From the NCBI GenBank assembly GCA_949752745.1, contig OX457027.1:19052603-19116602 (forward strand): DNA of 64,000 bases, given 5' to 3'. Positions 33,800 through 43,525 of this stretch are shown piece after piece. The stretch is from Protula sp. h YS-2021 (lineage: Eukaryota > Annelida > Polychaeta > Sabellida > Serpulidae). The stretch's first letter is position 1; every line of letters begins with the position of its first letter. Made by a program: the position numbers and the translations under genes. The notes below the pieces were generated by a model, which searched no databases, was not told where the DNA came from, and worked only from the letters and a program-made list of their open reading frames with translations.

Positions 33800-36113
33800 G
33801 GGAACCGGACAAAATACCACCGGACATAATACCACCGGACATAATACCACCGGACAAAATACCACCGGACATAATACCACCAAGGAAATGAAAACTAGGA
33901 CAAAATACCACCAAAGATATCTTTTTATTATACAGCGTAACAACGCAGACTCGGTGGCGACCAGTCATGCAAGAAGCTCAAATAAGGCGCGAAACGGAGA
34001 CGGCTTAGGGATTATAAGAGATGCATACTCACGTGTCTCAACATACAGCGTAACAACCCAGACAGGGTGGCGTCCAGTCATCGCGGAAAAGACTAAAAAA
34101 AGACGCATGACGGAGACGGCTTAGGTATTATAAAAATCAGATGCAGTAGGTCGCAGAGAATAAGAGCAAATACTCCGTTATGTCATTATTGATAAGGGAT
34201 TATCATAGCGCGAGACTTTTCGCATATAAATAGGGCACTAATATGAACAGAATTTAAACCAATATCAGCAGCAATAAACCGCGACAATAAACTAACTAGG
34301 ATCTACAAAAAATGGAAATAATTACCTCCCAAAAGGGCGGGCAAAAGCTTTGCCATAATGGGCATATGTATCTCAAGCGGAACGCAAAAAAAGACTGGAT
34401 CAGATGGAGCTGCTGTAAGAAGTATCAACTGAAATGCGGCGGCGCCGTAACGACCAACGTCAATGTAACCGCCGTGTGGTCAGTTAAAGACCACTGTCAC
34501 GAACCTGACGAAAACGCTATTGCATACGCTAAATTCCGTAGTGCAATGTCCGAGAGGGCCAAGAACGTCATGGCTCGCCCAGCTCAGATTCTAGCGGAAT
34601 CGATACAGAACACCAGTAACGCAGTACGGGCCCAGATTGGTGACCTCGAGAGCTATCGGAGAACCATTCGTCGCCAAAAACGAGGAACCTTACCGAAAGA
34701 TCCGCCTACGCTGGCCCAGTTGGTAATCCCTGATGAGTGGCAATCAACCGGGAATGACGAATCGGAGCGTTTCCTGCTTTACGATTCAGGAGCCGATTCA
34801 CGACAGCGCATTGTGATATACGCCACAGATGACGGCTTACGTCAGTTGTGTCGCTCTGACACGTGGTTTATGGATGGTTGCTTTTCTGTGGCGCCAAATA
34901 TTTTCCAACAGCTTTATGTTATTAGAGCCCTGCTTGGTGACACTGCGGTTTCCTGTGTCTATGCATTTCTGCCCGGAAAGTCTCAGCAAGTGTATGAAGA
35001 GATGCTTCGCCAAATTGACGCAAAATGCCAGGAACGCGGTTTTAACCCGGATCCGTCTATCGTCGTTACCGATTTTGAGCTTGCCGCAATGCGTGCAGTG
35101 ACGTCCTTGCTTGGCGAGCACGTTTCCACACAAGGGTGCTTTTTCCACTTGACCCAGAGCAGTTGGAGGAAAGTGCAGGAGCTTGGTTTGGTACCTTTAT
35201 ACCGTCCGTCAGATGACGTCAAACTCTTTTGTGGCATGTTGGACGGATTGGCGTTTTTGCCGAAAGCAGACGTTTCAGCCGGCATGACGTTCCTGCAGGA
35301 AAACGCACCCGATGAGCTTCAAGAGCTCATCACATATTTCGACGCAACGTACGTGACCGGATCATTTCGACATGTCCAACCTCCTGCAGCCAATGACGCA
35401 GATGAACCACCACCGCCCAGGTTTCGCCGCATTGCGCCGATCTTCCCACCTGAGCTGTGGAACGTTCATGATTGCACAGTGAGTGGAGAAGATCGTACAA
35501 ACTACTTATGCGAGAGCTGGAATGCGTCTTTTCTGCATCTCGTTGGCCACAAGCATCCGTCGTTCTTTACGACGGTAATTGCTTTGCGAAAAGACGCAGC
35601 ACTGGTGTCAACTTTGGTGACACAGGACGCGAATGGCCAACGCCCGAAAAAGCGCATGCGACGCGACTACGTTGAACTGCAGAAGCGTCTGCAAAACCTG
35701 TGCGCAGACTACTGTCATGGCCGGAAAGATGTTCAAGAATTTCTCCGCGGTGTAGGCCACAACGTGCGTTTCGGAAAGTAAAATATTCATGGTATTAGTA
35801 GATTTGTATATAATTTAAGAACAGTGACAGTAGACTGTCCCCAGTGACAGTAACTTCAAAGGTTTCTTAATGGAATTGTAGAGACTTTAAAAACGGTTAG
35901 AGTAAAGTAGAATGTCCTCAGTGAATGTAATTTTACGTTTGTTTTAGTTACATTCAGTTGTGAATAGCTCCGGTAATCAGAGAAAGCAATAAAAGATTGT
36001 GGTGGTATTTTGTCCTAGTTTTCATTTCCTTGGTGGTATTATGTCCGGTGGTATTTTGTCCGGTGGTATTATGTCCGGTGGTATTATGTCCGGTGGTATT
36101 TTGTCCTACACCC
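33800..36113 (+). mobile_element. MULE-type DNA transposon with subrepeat-bearing terminal inverted repeats
   Basis: Terminal inverted repeats of about 114 bp, 33800-33913 and 36000-36113, are nearly identical. Each consists of five 15-bp subunits 'ggacataataccacc' or 'ggacaaaataccacc', a spacer 'aaggaaatgaaaacta' and one more subunit. The outermost seven bases differ (GGGAACC left, GGGTGTA right). The element encodes one long FLYWCH/MULE transposase. It appears recent: the repeats match closely and the ORF is intact. Confidence 0.93.
34312..35781 (+). CDS. FLYWCH zinc finger / MULE transposase, 489 aa
   Basis: This enzyme would cut and paste the surrounding element. Residues about 11-66 form a FLYWCH-type zinc finger (W, C and HxH ligands in 'WSCCKKYQLKCGG' and 'VKDHCHEPD'). 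Residues about 180-290 resemble the MULE transposase domain. Likely catalytic residues are D188 in 'WFMDGCF', D254 in 'VVTDFELAAM' and E401 in 'TNYLCESWN', with C276 and H279 as the conserved C..H pair. The ORF has no internal stop, starts at an ATG about 510 bases inside the left end and is more GC-rich than its surroundings. Other eukaryotic FLYWCH/MULE proteins are of similar length. Whether it is transcribed is unknown; 'tataaatag' near 34225 is a plausible TATA element. Confidence 0.93.
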   Translation: MEIITSQKGGQKLCHNGHMYLKRNAKKDWIRWSCCKKYQLKCGGAVTTNVNVTAVWSVKDHCHEPDENAIAYAKFRSAMSERAKNVMARPAQILAESIQNTSNAVRAQIGDLESYRRTIRRQKRGTLPKDPPTLAQLVIPDEWQSTGNDESERFLLYDSGADSRQRIVIYATDDGLRQLCRSDTWFMDGCFSVAPNIFQQLYVIRALLGDTAVSCVYAFLPGKSQQVYEEMLRQIDAKCQERGFNPDPSIVVTDFELAAMRAVTSLLGEHVSTQGCFFHLTQSSWRKVQELGLVPLYRPSDDVKLFCGMLDGLAFLPKADVSAGMTFLQENAPDELQELITYFDATYVTGSFRHVQPPAANDADEPPPPRFRRIAPIFPPELWNVHDCTVSGEDRTNYLCESWNASFLHLVGHKHPSFFTTVIALRKDAALVSTLVTQDANGQRPKKRMRRDYVELQKRLQNLCADYCHGRKDVQEFLRGVGHNVRFGK

Positions 36114-36225
36114 CTGTGATTTTATTTCTTTGTAGGTTACATAACCACGAGGTTATGGGAACTCACTTCGTATTATTATGACTGGGGTTCTAAAAATAAA
36201 CTTTAACTCCTAAGCTTCTGTCATG
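36114..36225 (+). repeat. 112-bp inverted repeat, left arm
   Basis: It is identical base for base, as far as I can read, to the reverse complement of 36374-36485. It directly follows the MULE right terminus and is separated from its partner by a loop holding the displaced exon part and a third terminal-repeat copy. Confidence 0.93.
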
Positions 36226-36251
36226 CCTACAAATATTGTTTCAAACTTTAC

Positions 36252-36289
36252 CTTTGTTCTCTACGACACTTACCCAATAGTTCGTGGCT
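36252..36289 (-). pseudogene. Displaced 3' part of the MULE-split exon, inverted
   Basis: Read on the minus strand, the target-site duplication AGCCACGAA is followed by 29 bases that continue the reading frame of 33616-33799 ('NYWVSVVENK') up to a donor AAAG|GTAAAG at 36251-36246. It shows where the exon continued before the insertion and rearrangement. Confidence 0.6.
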
Positions 36290-36370
36290 GGGTGTAGGAC
36301 AAAATACCACCGGACATAATACCACCGGACATAATACCACCGGACAAAATACCACCGGACATAATACCAC
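36290..36370 (+). mobile_element. Third, truncated copy of the MULE terminal repeat
   Basis: It begins GGGTGTAGGACAAAATACC, carries five 15-bp subunits and stops abruptly before the spacer present in the full repeats. With TTCGTGGCT just outside it, it looks like an inverted copy of the original right end together with its flank. Confidence 0.88.
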
Positions 36371-36373
36371 AGA

Positions 36374-36485
36374 CATGACAGAAGCTTAGGAGTTAAAGTT
36401 TATTTTTAGAACCCCAGTCATAATAATACGAAGTGAGTTCCCATAACCTCGTGGTTATGTAACCTACAAAGAAATAAAATCACAG
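36374..36485 (-). repeat. 112-bp inverted repeat, right arm
   Basis: It is a perfect reverse complement of 36114-36225. This arm continues into 'acattctttttg', which is probably the undisturbed host sequence. Confidence 0.93.
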
Positions 36486-36789
36486 ACATTCTTTTTGTTC
36501 TCCTGCCAGATAACAGGTGAAATCTACTTATGAAAGATCCAACGCAGTTATGGAAAAACTTCGGCTTGTGATTGCGTTATCCATAAATAGAATAGATAGA
36601 TTTCCTGGAGTAACTCTTATTTTATCATGCAGGATGCAGATAGGTAGTCAGGATTTATATATCTATTACTTTATGCCTGTTTTATTTCGGAAGTCGTTGG
36701 AGAAAAAGAGTGATTCTGGCCTCATTTTTTGGATTGCTCCCACTCCTACAGTGTAGAGATAAGGATTACTTCGTTAGGGCAATTTTGAT

Positions 36790-37515
36790 CTCATTTTGGA
36801 ATTACACCCCTTCTACAGAGCTACACAAGGAGTAACTTCGGATATGAAGTTTGACCTAGATTTTTAAGGTCACATGACTTGTGATATCTCGGAAACCGTT
36901 AGAGATTGAGCGATTTTGACTTCCTCTTCGGATTCCATTCCATTTGCTGAATTACATAAGGGTTACTTTAAGCTTTGAAGTTTGACCTGAATTTTCAAGG
37001 TCACCGGTCACCTGACCTGATCTCGATAACAGTAAGAGATAGACCTATTTTGACATTATTTTTGGATTAGACCCACTCAATAGAGTAACATGAGTGGTTA
37101 CTTCGTGATGTGAATTTTGACCTATCTTTTCAAGGTCAAACATCACATGACTTGTGTAATCTTGAAAACCACCAGAGATAAAGCGATTTTGACCTCGTTT
37201 TCGGATTCCACGCGCTCTGCGGAATTACATAAGGGATAACTTCTGGATTTTCATGACCTTTGTTATCTTGGCAACCATTAGAGATAGCAATTTGATCTCA
37301 AGTTTGGATTCCACTCTTCTAAAGAGTTACATAAGGGATTACGTCTTGATTTGAACTTTGACCTACATTTTCAAAGTCAAAGGCCTCGTAACCTGTGCTA
37401 TCGCGGAAACCATTGAAGATTTTGACCTCGTTTTCGGACTCCATCCCTTTTGCGGTAACAATTTTTGGGTTTGTATACAATATAGGAACATGAAAATTTT
37501 GACCTTGACCATAAG
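36790..37515. repeat. Tandem ~130-bp repeat, ~5 units (first part)
   Basis: Units share 'gttagagat(a/t)gagcgattttgac', 'ggattccac' and 'aattacataaggg(a/t)taactt', plus 'ttttcaaggtca'. This is related in style to the foldback-arm family at 14030-15960 but distinct in sequence. The array is interrupted by the hAT element at 37516 and resumes at 38385. Confidence 0.8.
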
Positions 37516-38384
37516 CAGGGCTGCTAAAAATTTCGAAATTTTTAAAAATTTCATGAAATTTGAAATTTTTGAAATATTTCAGAAATATTGAAATTTTTGA
37601 AATCTTTCAAAGCACATTAGAAAAAAAAACATATTTCCAGGCTATGCGAAATATCTGTTGGTTTAATTTAACAAATACCACCGTCAAAAACGCATAGACA
37701 GATAAAATGACTGAATCGCATACCGGTTAAACGCATAAATCGGTTCATTGCATAAAATTATGTATTTTTAACTTGATAATTGCATGCCGCTTTATGGTAA
37801 AACCGGATAAAGGCAAAGATTTTTCTCGTTTAAATGGGAAACACTGCTTAATTGAAGGATTAGGGGTGACTATTCAAACAGTGCTAAACTAGAAGCAAAC
37901 TCGCTCACGGACGTGAGTTGCTCCCTGTTTGTTCAGCTAACGTATTGTCTGCTATAGTTTTGACCTATTGTGTACATATCCGACCTCTTTCCCCTGTGCC
38001 GTTAACAGTGAGCCCCCTTTCAGCAGTTACTACAACCCCTCCTGCCTCTCTCCCCACCTCTTAGAAACACCCGCTCAGATACCCGGAGTAGATGTGTCAA
38101 CGGTGCTATGGGCCAGCAACTGCTAGCTTTGTTACTCAAAAGTCATGTACTGTACTACGCAGGATTTCTGTGGATGAATTGTTTACTGGTAGAGTTATGC
38201 CAACGCAGTGTGTTAACTGAAAACTTAAAATGAATGTCCGTAGATAATTATCCGTCAGTATTTGGTATTCTTGAAGTCCAACTTATTTCTTATGTAAAAA
38301 TTTCAAAACATGTGAAATTTTTGAAATTTTTACAGTGGAATATTTCATGAAATATTTCATTCGAAGTATTTCATACCAGCCCTG
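37516..38384. mobile_element. hAT-like element, 869 bp, non-autonomous
   Basis: The ends are CAGGGCTG and CAGCCCTG with subterminal 'gaaatttttgaaat' palindromes. The flanks ACCATAAG (37508-37515) and ACCATAAC (38385-38392) match in 7 of 8 positions, consistent with a hAT target-site duplication. It is inserted into the tandem repeat array. There is no transposase ORF. Confidence 0.88.
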
Positions 38385-38500
38385 ACCATAACTTATTTCG
38401 GTTATCTCGGAAAAAGTTAAGATAGAGAGATTTTGATCTTATTTTTTGATTCCAAGGTCGTCTACGGAGCTACATAAAAGAAAATCGACTAAAATGTTAC
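38385..38500. repeat. Tandem ~130-bp repeat, part after the hAT insertion
   Basis: 'ataacttatttcggttatct' and 'gatagagagattttgatctt' continue the pattern of 36790-37515. Confidence 0.7.
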
Positions 38501-38734
38501 AGTTATGGGCTCTATCGCTACCATTAGCTTCAAGTGATTAAATTATCCTGGCCAGGTACAGTATAAATGGCGTCATAAATAACACAAAAGACACGTTCCG
38601 ATTCCATTCTCTTGCCTCAAAGTTCAGTACACACAAATTTAATACCATGAAAGTAAAATGTTTGCATTGAGTGTCCAAAAATACTCATTTGTTAGAAAAG
38701 ACAAGCTGTTGACTTATTATTACCATATTAAAAC

Positions 38735-39308
38735 GGTAAACGGAACAGACCCCCCCCCCGGAACGGACCCCCCCCCCGGAACAGACCCCCCCTTTTTTGC
38801 AGTGGTAGGAACAGACCCCCCCCCCCCCCCGTTTTTTATTATTATAATAATGTTTCAGTATCTCTGTGAAATTAAATTAAAAAAATCAAGTTATTTTGGG
38901 GATAAGAGAGATATCCAGAATCTATATTCACTTTCTATTGAATACATCTCCGGCTCTTGGGTCGAGGTGTGGGTGTTTCGCTAATCTGCAGATTGAATCT
39001 CCGTTAATTGTTTTGACAGAGAGATTTTGATTGCATTCGAGTTCTGTAATTGTGTTATTTGTGTGATCTCACCGTCATTAATTGTGCTATTGCTAATAGT
39101 TTTATCAAATTGCAATTGCGATGAAACAACATCAATACATCCTTTCATCCCTTTCATTATGATGAAAGGACACTGACATGTTTTCATCGTGATGAAAAGG
39201 TGTTGCATTACTAATAAACACGCAATTTAAAATAATAATTGAAAATTGTAAAATACAGAAAAATATATATATGAAAAAAAAAAAAAATTAAAAAATATAT
39301 CTCAGGAC

Positions 39309-39369
<61 letters not shown>

Positions 39370-39475
39370 GTAAATGGGGGGTCTGTTCCTGGGGGGGGTC
39401 TGTTCCTACCAAAAAAGGGGGGGGGTCTGTTCCGGGGGGGGTCTGGTCCGGGGGGGGGGGTCTGTTCCTACATTC
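38735..39475. mobile_element. MULE-like MITE with GGAACAGACCCCC subrepeats, 741 bp
   Basis: Inverted terminal regions consist of repeated 'ggaacagaccccccc' units, three or four on each side in opposite orientation. Perfect 9-bp duplications TATTAAAAC flank it at 38726-38734 and 39476-39484. The right end, read inward, has TGTAGGAACAGACC, closely resembling TGTAGGACAAAATACC of the autonomous MULE at 33800. It has no transposase. Confidence 0.8.
39312..39367. repeat. (AT)n microsatellite
   Basis: About 55 bases of AT, with one interruption, inside the MULE-like MITE. Confidence 0.95.
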
Positions 39476-40111
39476 TATTAAAACAGGTGACGAAATTTTA
39501 CTTCCCATTTTATTGCCGTTGAATGCAGCGCGCGAATGTAAATATATTTTTGTGCGTTTGCTCTACCATCTGGAACACGTTTTACAGAAACATCTTCCAA
39601 GCAACTGGCAAAAAATGGAGGCTTCCGATTTTATTTTACAGAGTTACTGTTTAATGTCAGATAGCGAAATACCAAGACAGATATGGCACATCACAAGAAT
39701 GAAAAGAAACACTGTTTTCATTATTTACTGATAAAGCAGAGATATGCTTCAATGTTTGTTTAAGGGTTGCTGTTAAAGATACATTGGTCAGTTCACAATT
39801 TTTAACCATTGGATATCGAAATATAACAAATATTTGATTTTTTAGCTTCGATATTTAACCAAAAAAGTAATTTTTGTTCAGCTTGAATGTCAAAAAGTAA
39901 GAAATAAAAAGAAACATAAATAAATAAAATCATTTATTAATTTGTTTCACCTTGGTTTAAATCGTGAAATAAATAAATTGATTTAAATCATATCGGCTCT
40001 GGCGTGTTGTGATTGAAGTTTGTATTGTTATAACAGTGTCATGTGCTTTTCCGTACATTCAATTTTTGAAATATACCCGTAGGTTTATTTGAGTGCCGGA
40101 CTGCTGTCGCT

Positions 40112-40206
40112 ATGAACTTCAAAAACCGCCTGTTCCTAGTCCTGGCTGTTTTGCTGTGTGCTGCGTTAGTCATCTTCGTTCCACTAGACACACATGGCTC
40201 TGTCAA
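40112..40206 (+). CDS. Methyltransferase-like membrane protein, exon 1 (signal anchor)
   Basis: The ATG at 40112 is followed by 'NFKNRLFLVLAVLLCAALVI', giving a short basic N-terminus and a single hydrophobic segment of about 18 residues, then 'FVPLDTHGSVK'. This is a typical signal anchor of a type II membrane protein. The exon ends at GTCAA|GTAAGT, a consensus donor. The start was chosen because it is the first ATG and gives the signal anchor in frame with exon 2. Confidence 0.82.
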
Positions 40207-40429
40207 GTAAGTTTTTCGTTTTTTTTTAACTGCAACAGGCGTTAATCATCCAAAAAGCAAGTACACTGTATACATATAAATTTAAAAGATGATTACTCTT
40301 TGTTCAACATTTTTTCTTCCTGAGAGTTTTTTTTTTTATTTTTTTTTATTCATTTCATATCTGGTCTGTAATTGGTTAATATGTGTGCATGCATGTATAT
40401 GATTGTCTTTTTAGACTAGCCGACTTTCG

Positions 40430-40903
40430 TCGAGCTGGTCTTGTGATATCAGCGGGGTGGGGCATGCGTTATCTGCATGTAAGTGTGTAAACTTTTACTT
40501 AAGATGCGTTTTTTACCTCATTTTTGATCGGATTCCTCAGATTTTGTACGAATGTTCTTTAGAGTGGCCTGTCTTGAAAATGTTCTTTTTTATTTTTTAT
40601 TTATTTATTTATTTTTTTGTAATCCGCCAAAAAATTGACCAAATGGGGTGCATTTAAAATTTTTTGGCTGTCAATTTTCAAAATGCTTCTTCTCTCATAA
40701 TTTTGATCGAATTATGTTCACTACCTAGGCCTGTGTTGAAAAATTACTTTTTTTTTTTTGGTTATCCATCAAAAATTGGCATTTCTAATTGTTAGGTTGA
40801 CAATTTTCAAAATGCTTCTCCCACAATTTTTCTTAGATTCCTTTCCATACGATTTTTTTCCCGAGATGGCTGTCTCTTGAAAAATTACCTTTTTTGGAGA
40901 TCC

Positions 40904-40936
<33 letters not shown>

Positions 40937-41300
40937 GGCTAAATCGGGGGCAGTCATGATTTTTATTTGCAAATTTTCCAATTCTTCTTCTTAGACAATT
41001 TTGATCAGATTGCCTTCAAATTCTCCGTAGGTAGCCCTCTCTTGAAAATAGTACTTGTTTTGGATGTTCGCCAAAAATTGGCAAATTTTTTAAATTTCTT
41101 GTTAGCCCAATTTTCAAAATGCTCCTCCCGCCACTTTCATTAGATTCCTGTCAATTTTTTACGAACGTTCTCTGAATAGTTGTCTCTTGAAAATTTGATT
41201 TTTTGGCGATTCGCCAAACGATTGGCTAAATGATGTCATTTGATTTTTTATGGCCCGCCCCGCGATTGCCGGAGGACCATATAGTAATGACTTGTCCGTG
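40430..41300 (+). mobile_element. Intronic interspersed element with ~5 degenerate ~150-bp tandem units
   Basis: It starts with a hairpin-forming 'gactagccgactttcgtcga'. It then has repeated blocks containing 'attttcaaaatgcttct', 'ttttgatcagattcc'-like and 'ctgtcttgaaaat' motifs, and 'tccgccaaaaa'. Like the element at 21645, it has central tandem units with a terminal hairpin. It fills most of the 1.7 kb intron of the methyltransferase-like gene. Confidence 0.6.
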
Positions 41301-41734
41301 CGGGTGTGCGTGACCAAAATCGAAATTTCAGGTAATGCCTGAAAATGTATTTCTGTGATGAAATAAGTTGATTTTGATGAATTTTTTTTTGCTCGTTGTG
41401 CGTGCGTGAGACTGAGTTTTATAAACTGAACTTGTCTTAGGGTTTTGTTTCGATCAACCCGAAACCTATATGGATTGAGCGTATGGGACCTAGCTGTGCA
41501 CCTTCCCTTTGGGTCGGCGTCGGTCTGTCCGTGAGAGAGGTCCGAACATAGGCTCAAAACGCATAGTTAGCTTAATTTATAGGTTTTGTAGACTGAACTT
41601 GTCCTAGGGTTTTGCTTCGATCAACGTCCTAGGGTTTTGCTTCGATCAACCCTGAAATCTATATGGGTCGAAAACTGATGGGACGACCTGGTTGTGCACC
41701 TACCCTGAGGGCTGACGTCAGTCCGTGATTTATT

Positions 41735-41835
41735 CCCTGCAGGGGGGAATATATGCGATCGACCGCGTGTCGGTCTGTCGGTCTGTCATGAAGAGCTTGT
41801 TAACATGATAACTTAAAAACTGCTTTGTAATATCA
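41735..41835 (+). repeat. Terminal fragment of the pearl-like family
   Basis: 'ggaatatatgcgatcgacc', 'gtcggtctgtcggtctgtca' and 'agcttgttaacatgataact' are the reverse complement of the end region at 22300-22395. A related hairpin 'ccctgcaggg' replaces the one there. Confidence 0.8.
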
Positions 41836-41903
41836 AGTAAAGGATGCAGGAGATCAATACCAGTGACAGTAAAATCTTCTTGTGTTTGTTTTTCTTTTTC
41901 CAG

Positions 41904-42873
41904 AAGCGATCAGTGCACCCACTATGACGAAGTTTTAAAGATAGTGAGAGATTTTCCACTGGTGCCCAGAGACATGATAGTAGTTGACGCTGATGCTGCT
42001 CGAAATAAGAGCTTTGATGAGCTTCGTTTAGCGCGTTTTAAAGAAGTCGCATTACAGTTAAGAGAGGTAGCAGAGAAAGCTGAAACATCGGATGACCTAG
42101 GGGAGCTCGGGTCTGTGTTTGATTGCACCACATGGAACGTGAAAGTAGTGAGGAAACTTGATGTTGTAAATATTGACGTATTTCCGCAAGAGCTGGTGTA
42201 TGTGGAGAGATCGGGCGAGAGGCTCGACAACAGAATAAAAACACTTTCTTCAGTTTACGATAAACAAGTGAAAGATAAAGGTACCAGTAACGGCATGACG
42301 TTGTATGAGAACGGGCAGCGCGTTATCGCAATTCTACACGTGGTCGTTACGAAACTGAAACAAAAGTTAAAGAGAAGCAGCATTAAAATAATAGACATCT
42401 GGTGCATATTTAGCCCGTGGCTGCGCGGCTTTCTGCAGTCGCGTCCGGATGTGTTATATGCCTGCATCAATCCGGTACCCGGTGCGACGGAAGTAAACAA
42501 TCTAACGGATATCCATCACCTGAACAATGTGGAATTTTACAGCGGGGATGTGGTGGGAAAGCCGCTCTATGACGCGTACGACTTGGTGCTGTGCAGGAAC
42601 TTAATCCAGCATTTATGGCACGATGATATTTTCAAAACGCTTTTTCACATCAGTCAGAGCAAAAGCAAATATCTTTTAATTTCACATTTTCCAAATATAA
42701 CTGAAAATGAAGACAGGCGTAAAAATGTGACGCACGTGAGAGAAAATGAGTGTAATTTAGAGCTGTTGCCTTTTAATTTGGAGCCACCAATATGCTCAAG
42801 CAGCGATGGATCGGGAACAGAACTGGCTTTGTGGAAATTGCCTCTGCAGCAAAAATACTACGATACAAACTGA
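41904..42873 (+). CDS. Methyltransferase-like membrane protein, exon 2
   Basis: Exon 2 follows a good acceptor (CTTTTTCCAG) and joins exon 1 in phase to give a 354-residue protein. Beyond the anchor there is a luminal region and then, from about residue 180, a class I methyltransferase-like fold. Recognisable parts are 'IKIIDIWCIFSPWLRGFL' (normally the glycine-rich SAM site), 'DLVLCRNLIQHLWHDDIF' (motif 4 region) and 'SKYLLISHFPNITENEDR', followed by 'ELLPFNLEPPI'. The last two match a family of methyltransferase-domain proteins with 'SKYLVSTTFPETQKNEDI...PPFNFPEP'. The glycine-rich SAM motif is absent, so catalysis is doubtful. Location is inferred as the Golgi/ER membrane. Stop at 42871-42873. 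Confidence 0.8.
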
Positions 42874-43304
42874 CACGGGTGCACATTCCAGTGGCTGCAT
42901 AACTTGTGATATGTGGGAATATGACAGTGTGGGCCGATTGGGGTAGGAGCGAGATCTCGGTTTGTTTTCAGAAAATTAAAAACAGGTGAATAGAATCAGA
43001 AGAGAAACGAATCAAATATACGCCTGATTTCTTTAATGCTCAGTTATGACGTCATAAATGTGTAATTTATGAGAAGTTCTAATTCTACATGAAATCATGA
43101 AATAAAAGTAAAACCAAAGTTGCATTGGGCTGATGCAAAATCTTGGATCAGGCTCACCACTCATGTGGTTTTATGATTGTTCGTTAGTGATGACGTAAGC
43201 ATTTGGAGACAGTTTTCGTTGCCCCTGCAGTATATTAAACAATGTAGCAGGACATAACGTGTGTTCGGTAAAGCGAACGAGAATTAGACAATAACACAGT
43301 CATG
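42874..43304. other. 3' flank of the methyltransferase-like gene
   Basis: AATAAA occurs at about 43101 inside 'gaaatcatgaaataaaag', part of dispersed repeat family A, and could serve as polyadenylation signal. Otherwise nothing is recognised. Confidence 0.4.
43078..43190 (+). repeat. Dispersed repeat family A, copy 2 of 3
   Basis: It starts 'tgaaatcatgaaataaaa' and ends near 'tcaccactcatgtggtttta'. It is shorter than the copies at 7935 and 46975 and lacks their middle part. Confidence 0.6.
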
Positions 43305-43525
43305 GTACCCTTGGCACCGCCACAGGGGTCATGCCACTCCTGACCACCGCCACAAGGGTCACGCCTCTCATGGCCACCGCCGCAGGGTCACGCCACTCGT
43401 GACCACCGCCGCAGGGGTCACATCACTCGTGGCCACCGCCGCAGGGGTCACATCATTCGTGACCACCGCCGCATCGGGTCACGCCACTCGTTACCACCGC
43501 CGCAGGGTCCCGCCACTCGTTCCAT
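43305..43525. repeat. ~30-bp GC-rich minisatellite, ~7 copies
   Basis: Units contain 'accaccgccgcaggggtcac' followed by 'gccactcgtg', with variation in the G-run and in 'gcc'/'atc'. It is located about 430 bp after the methyltransferase-like stop codon. Confidence 0.92.

Larger units (their letters stand above)
38658..39731 (+). pseudogene. Open reading frame of ~110 codons split by a MULE-like MITE
   Basis: From an ATG at 38658 the frame runs 'MFALSVQKYSFVRKDKLL' to 'YYYHIK'. Passing from the left target duplication to the right one, it continues in the same frame at 39485 as 'TGDEILLPILLPLN' and ends at a stop at 39729-39731 after 'QIWHITRMKRNTVFIIY'. I do not recognise the protein. The in-frame rejoining is suggestive but could be chance (one in three). 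It may be an old retrogene or a transposon remnant. Confidence 0.4.
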
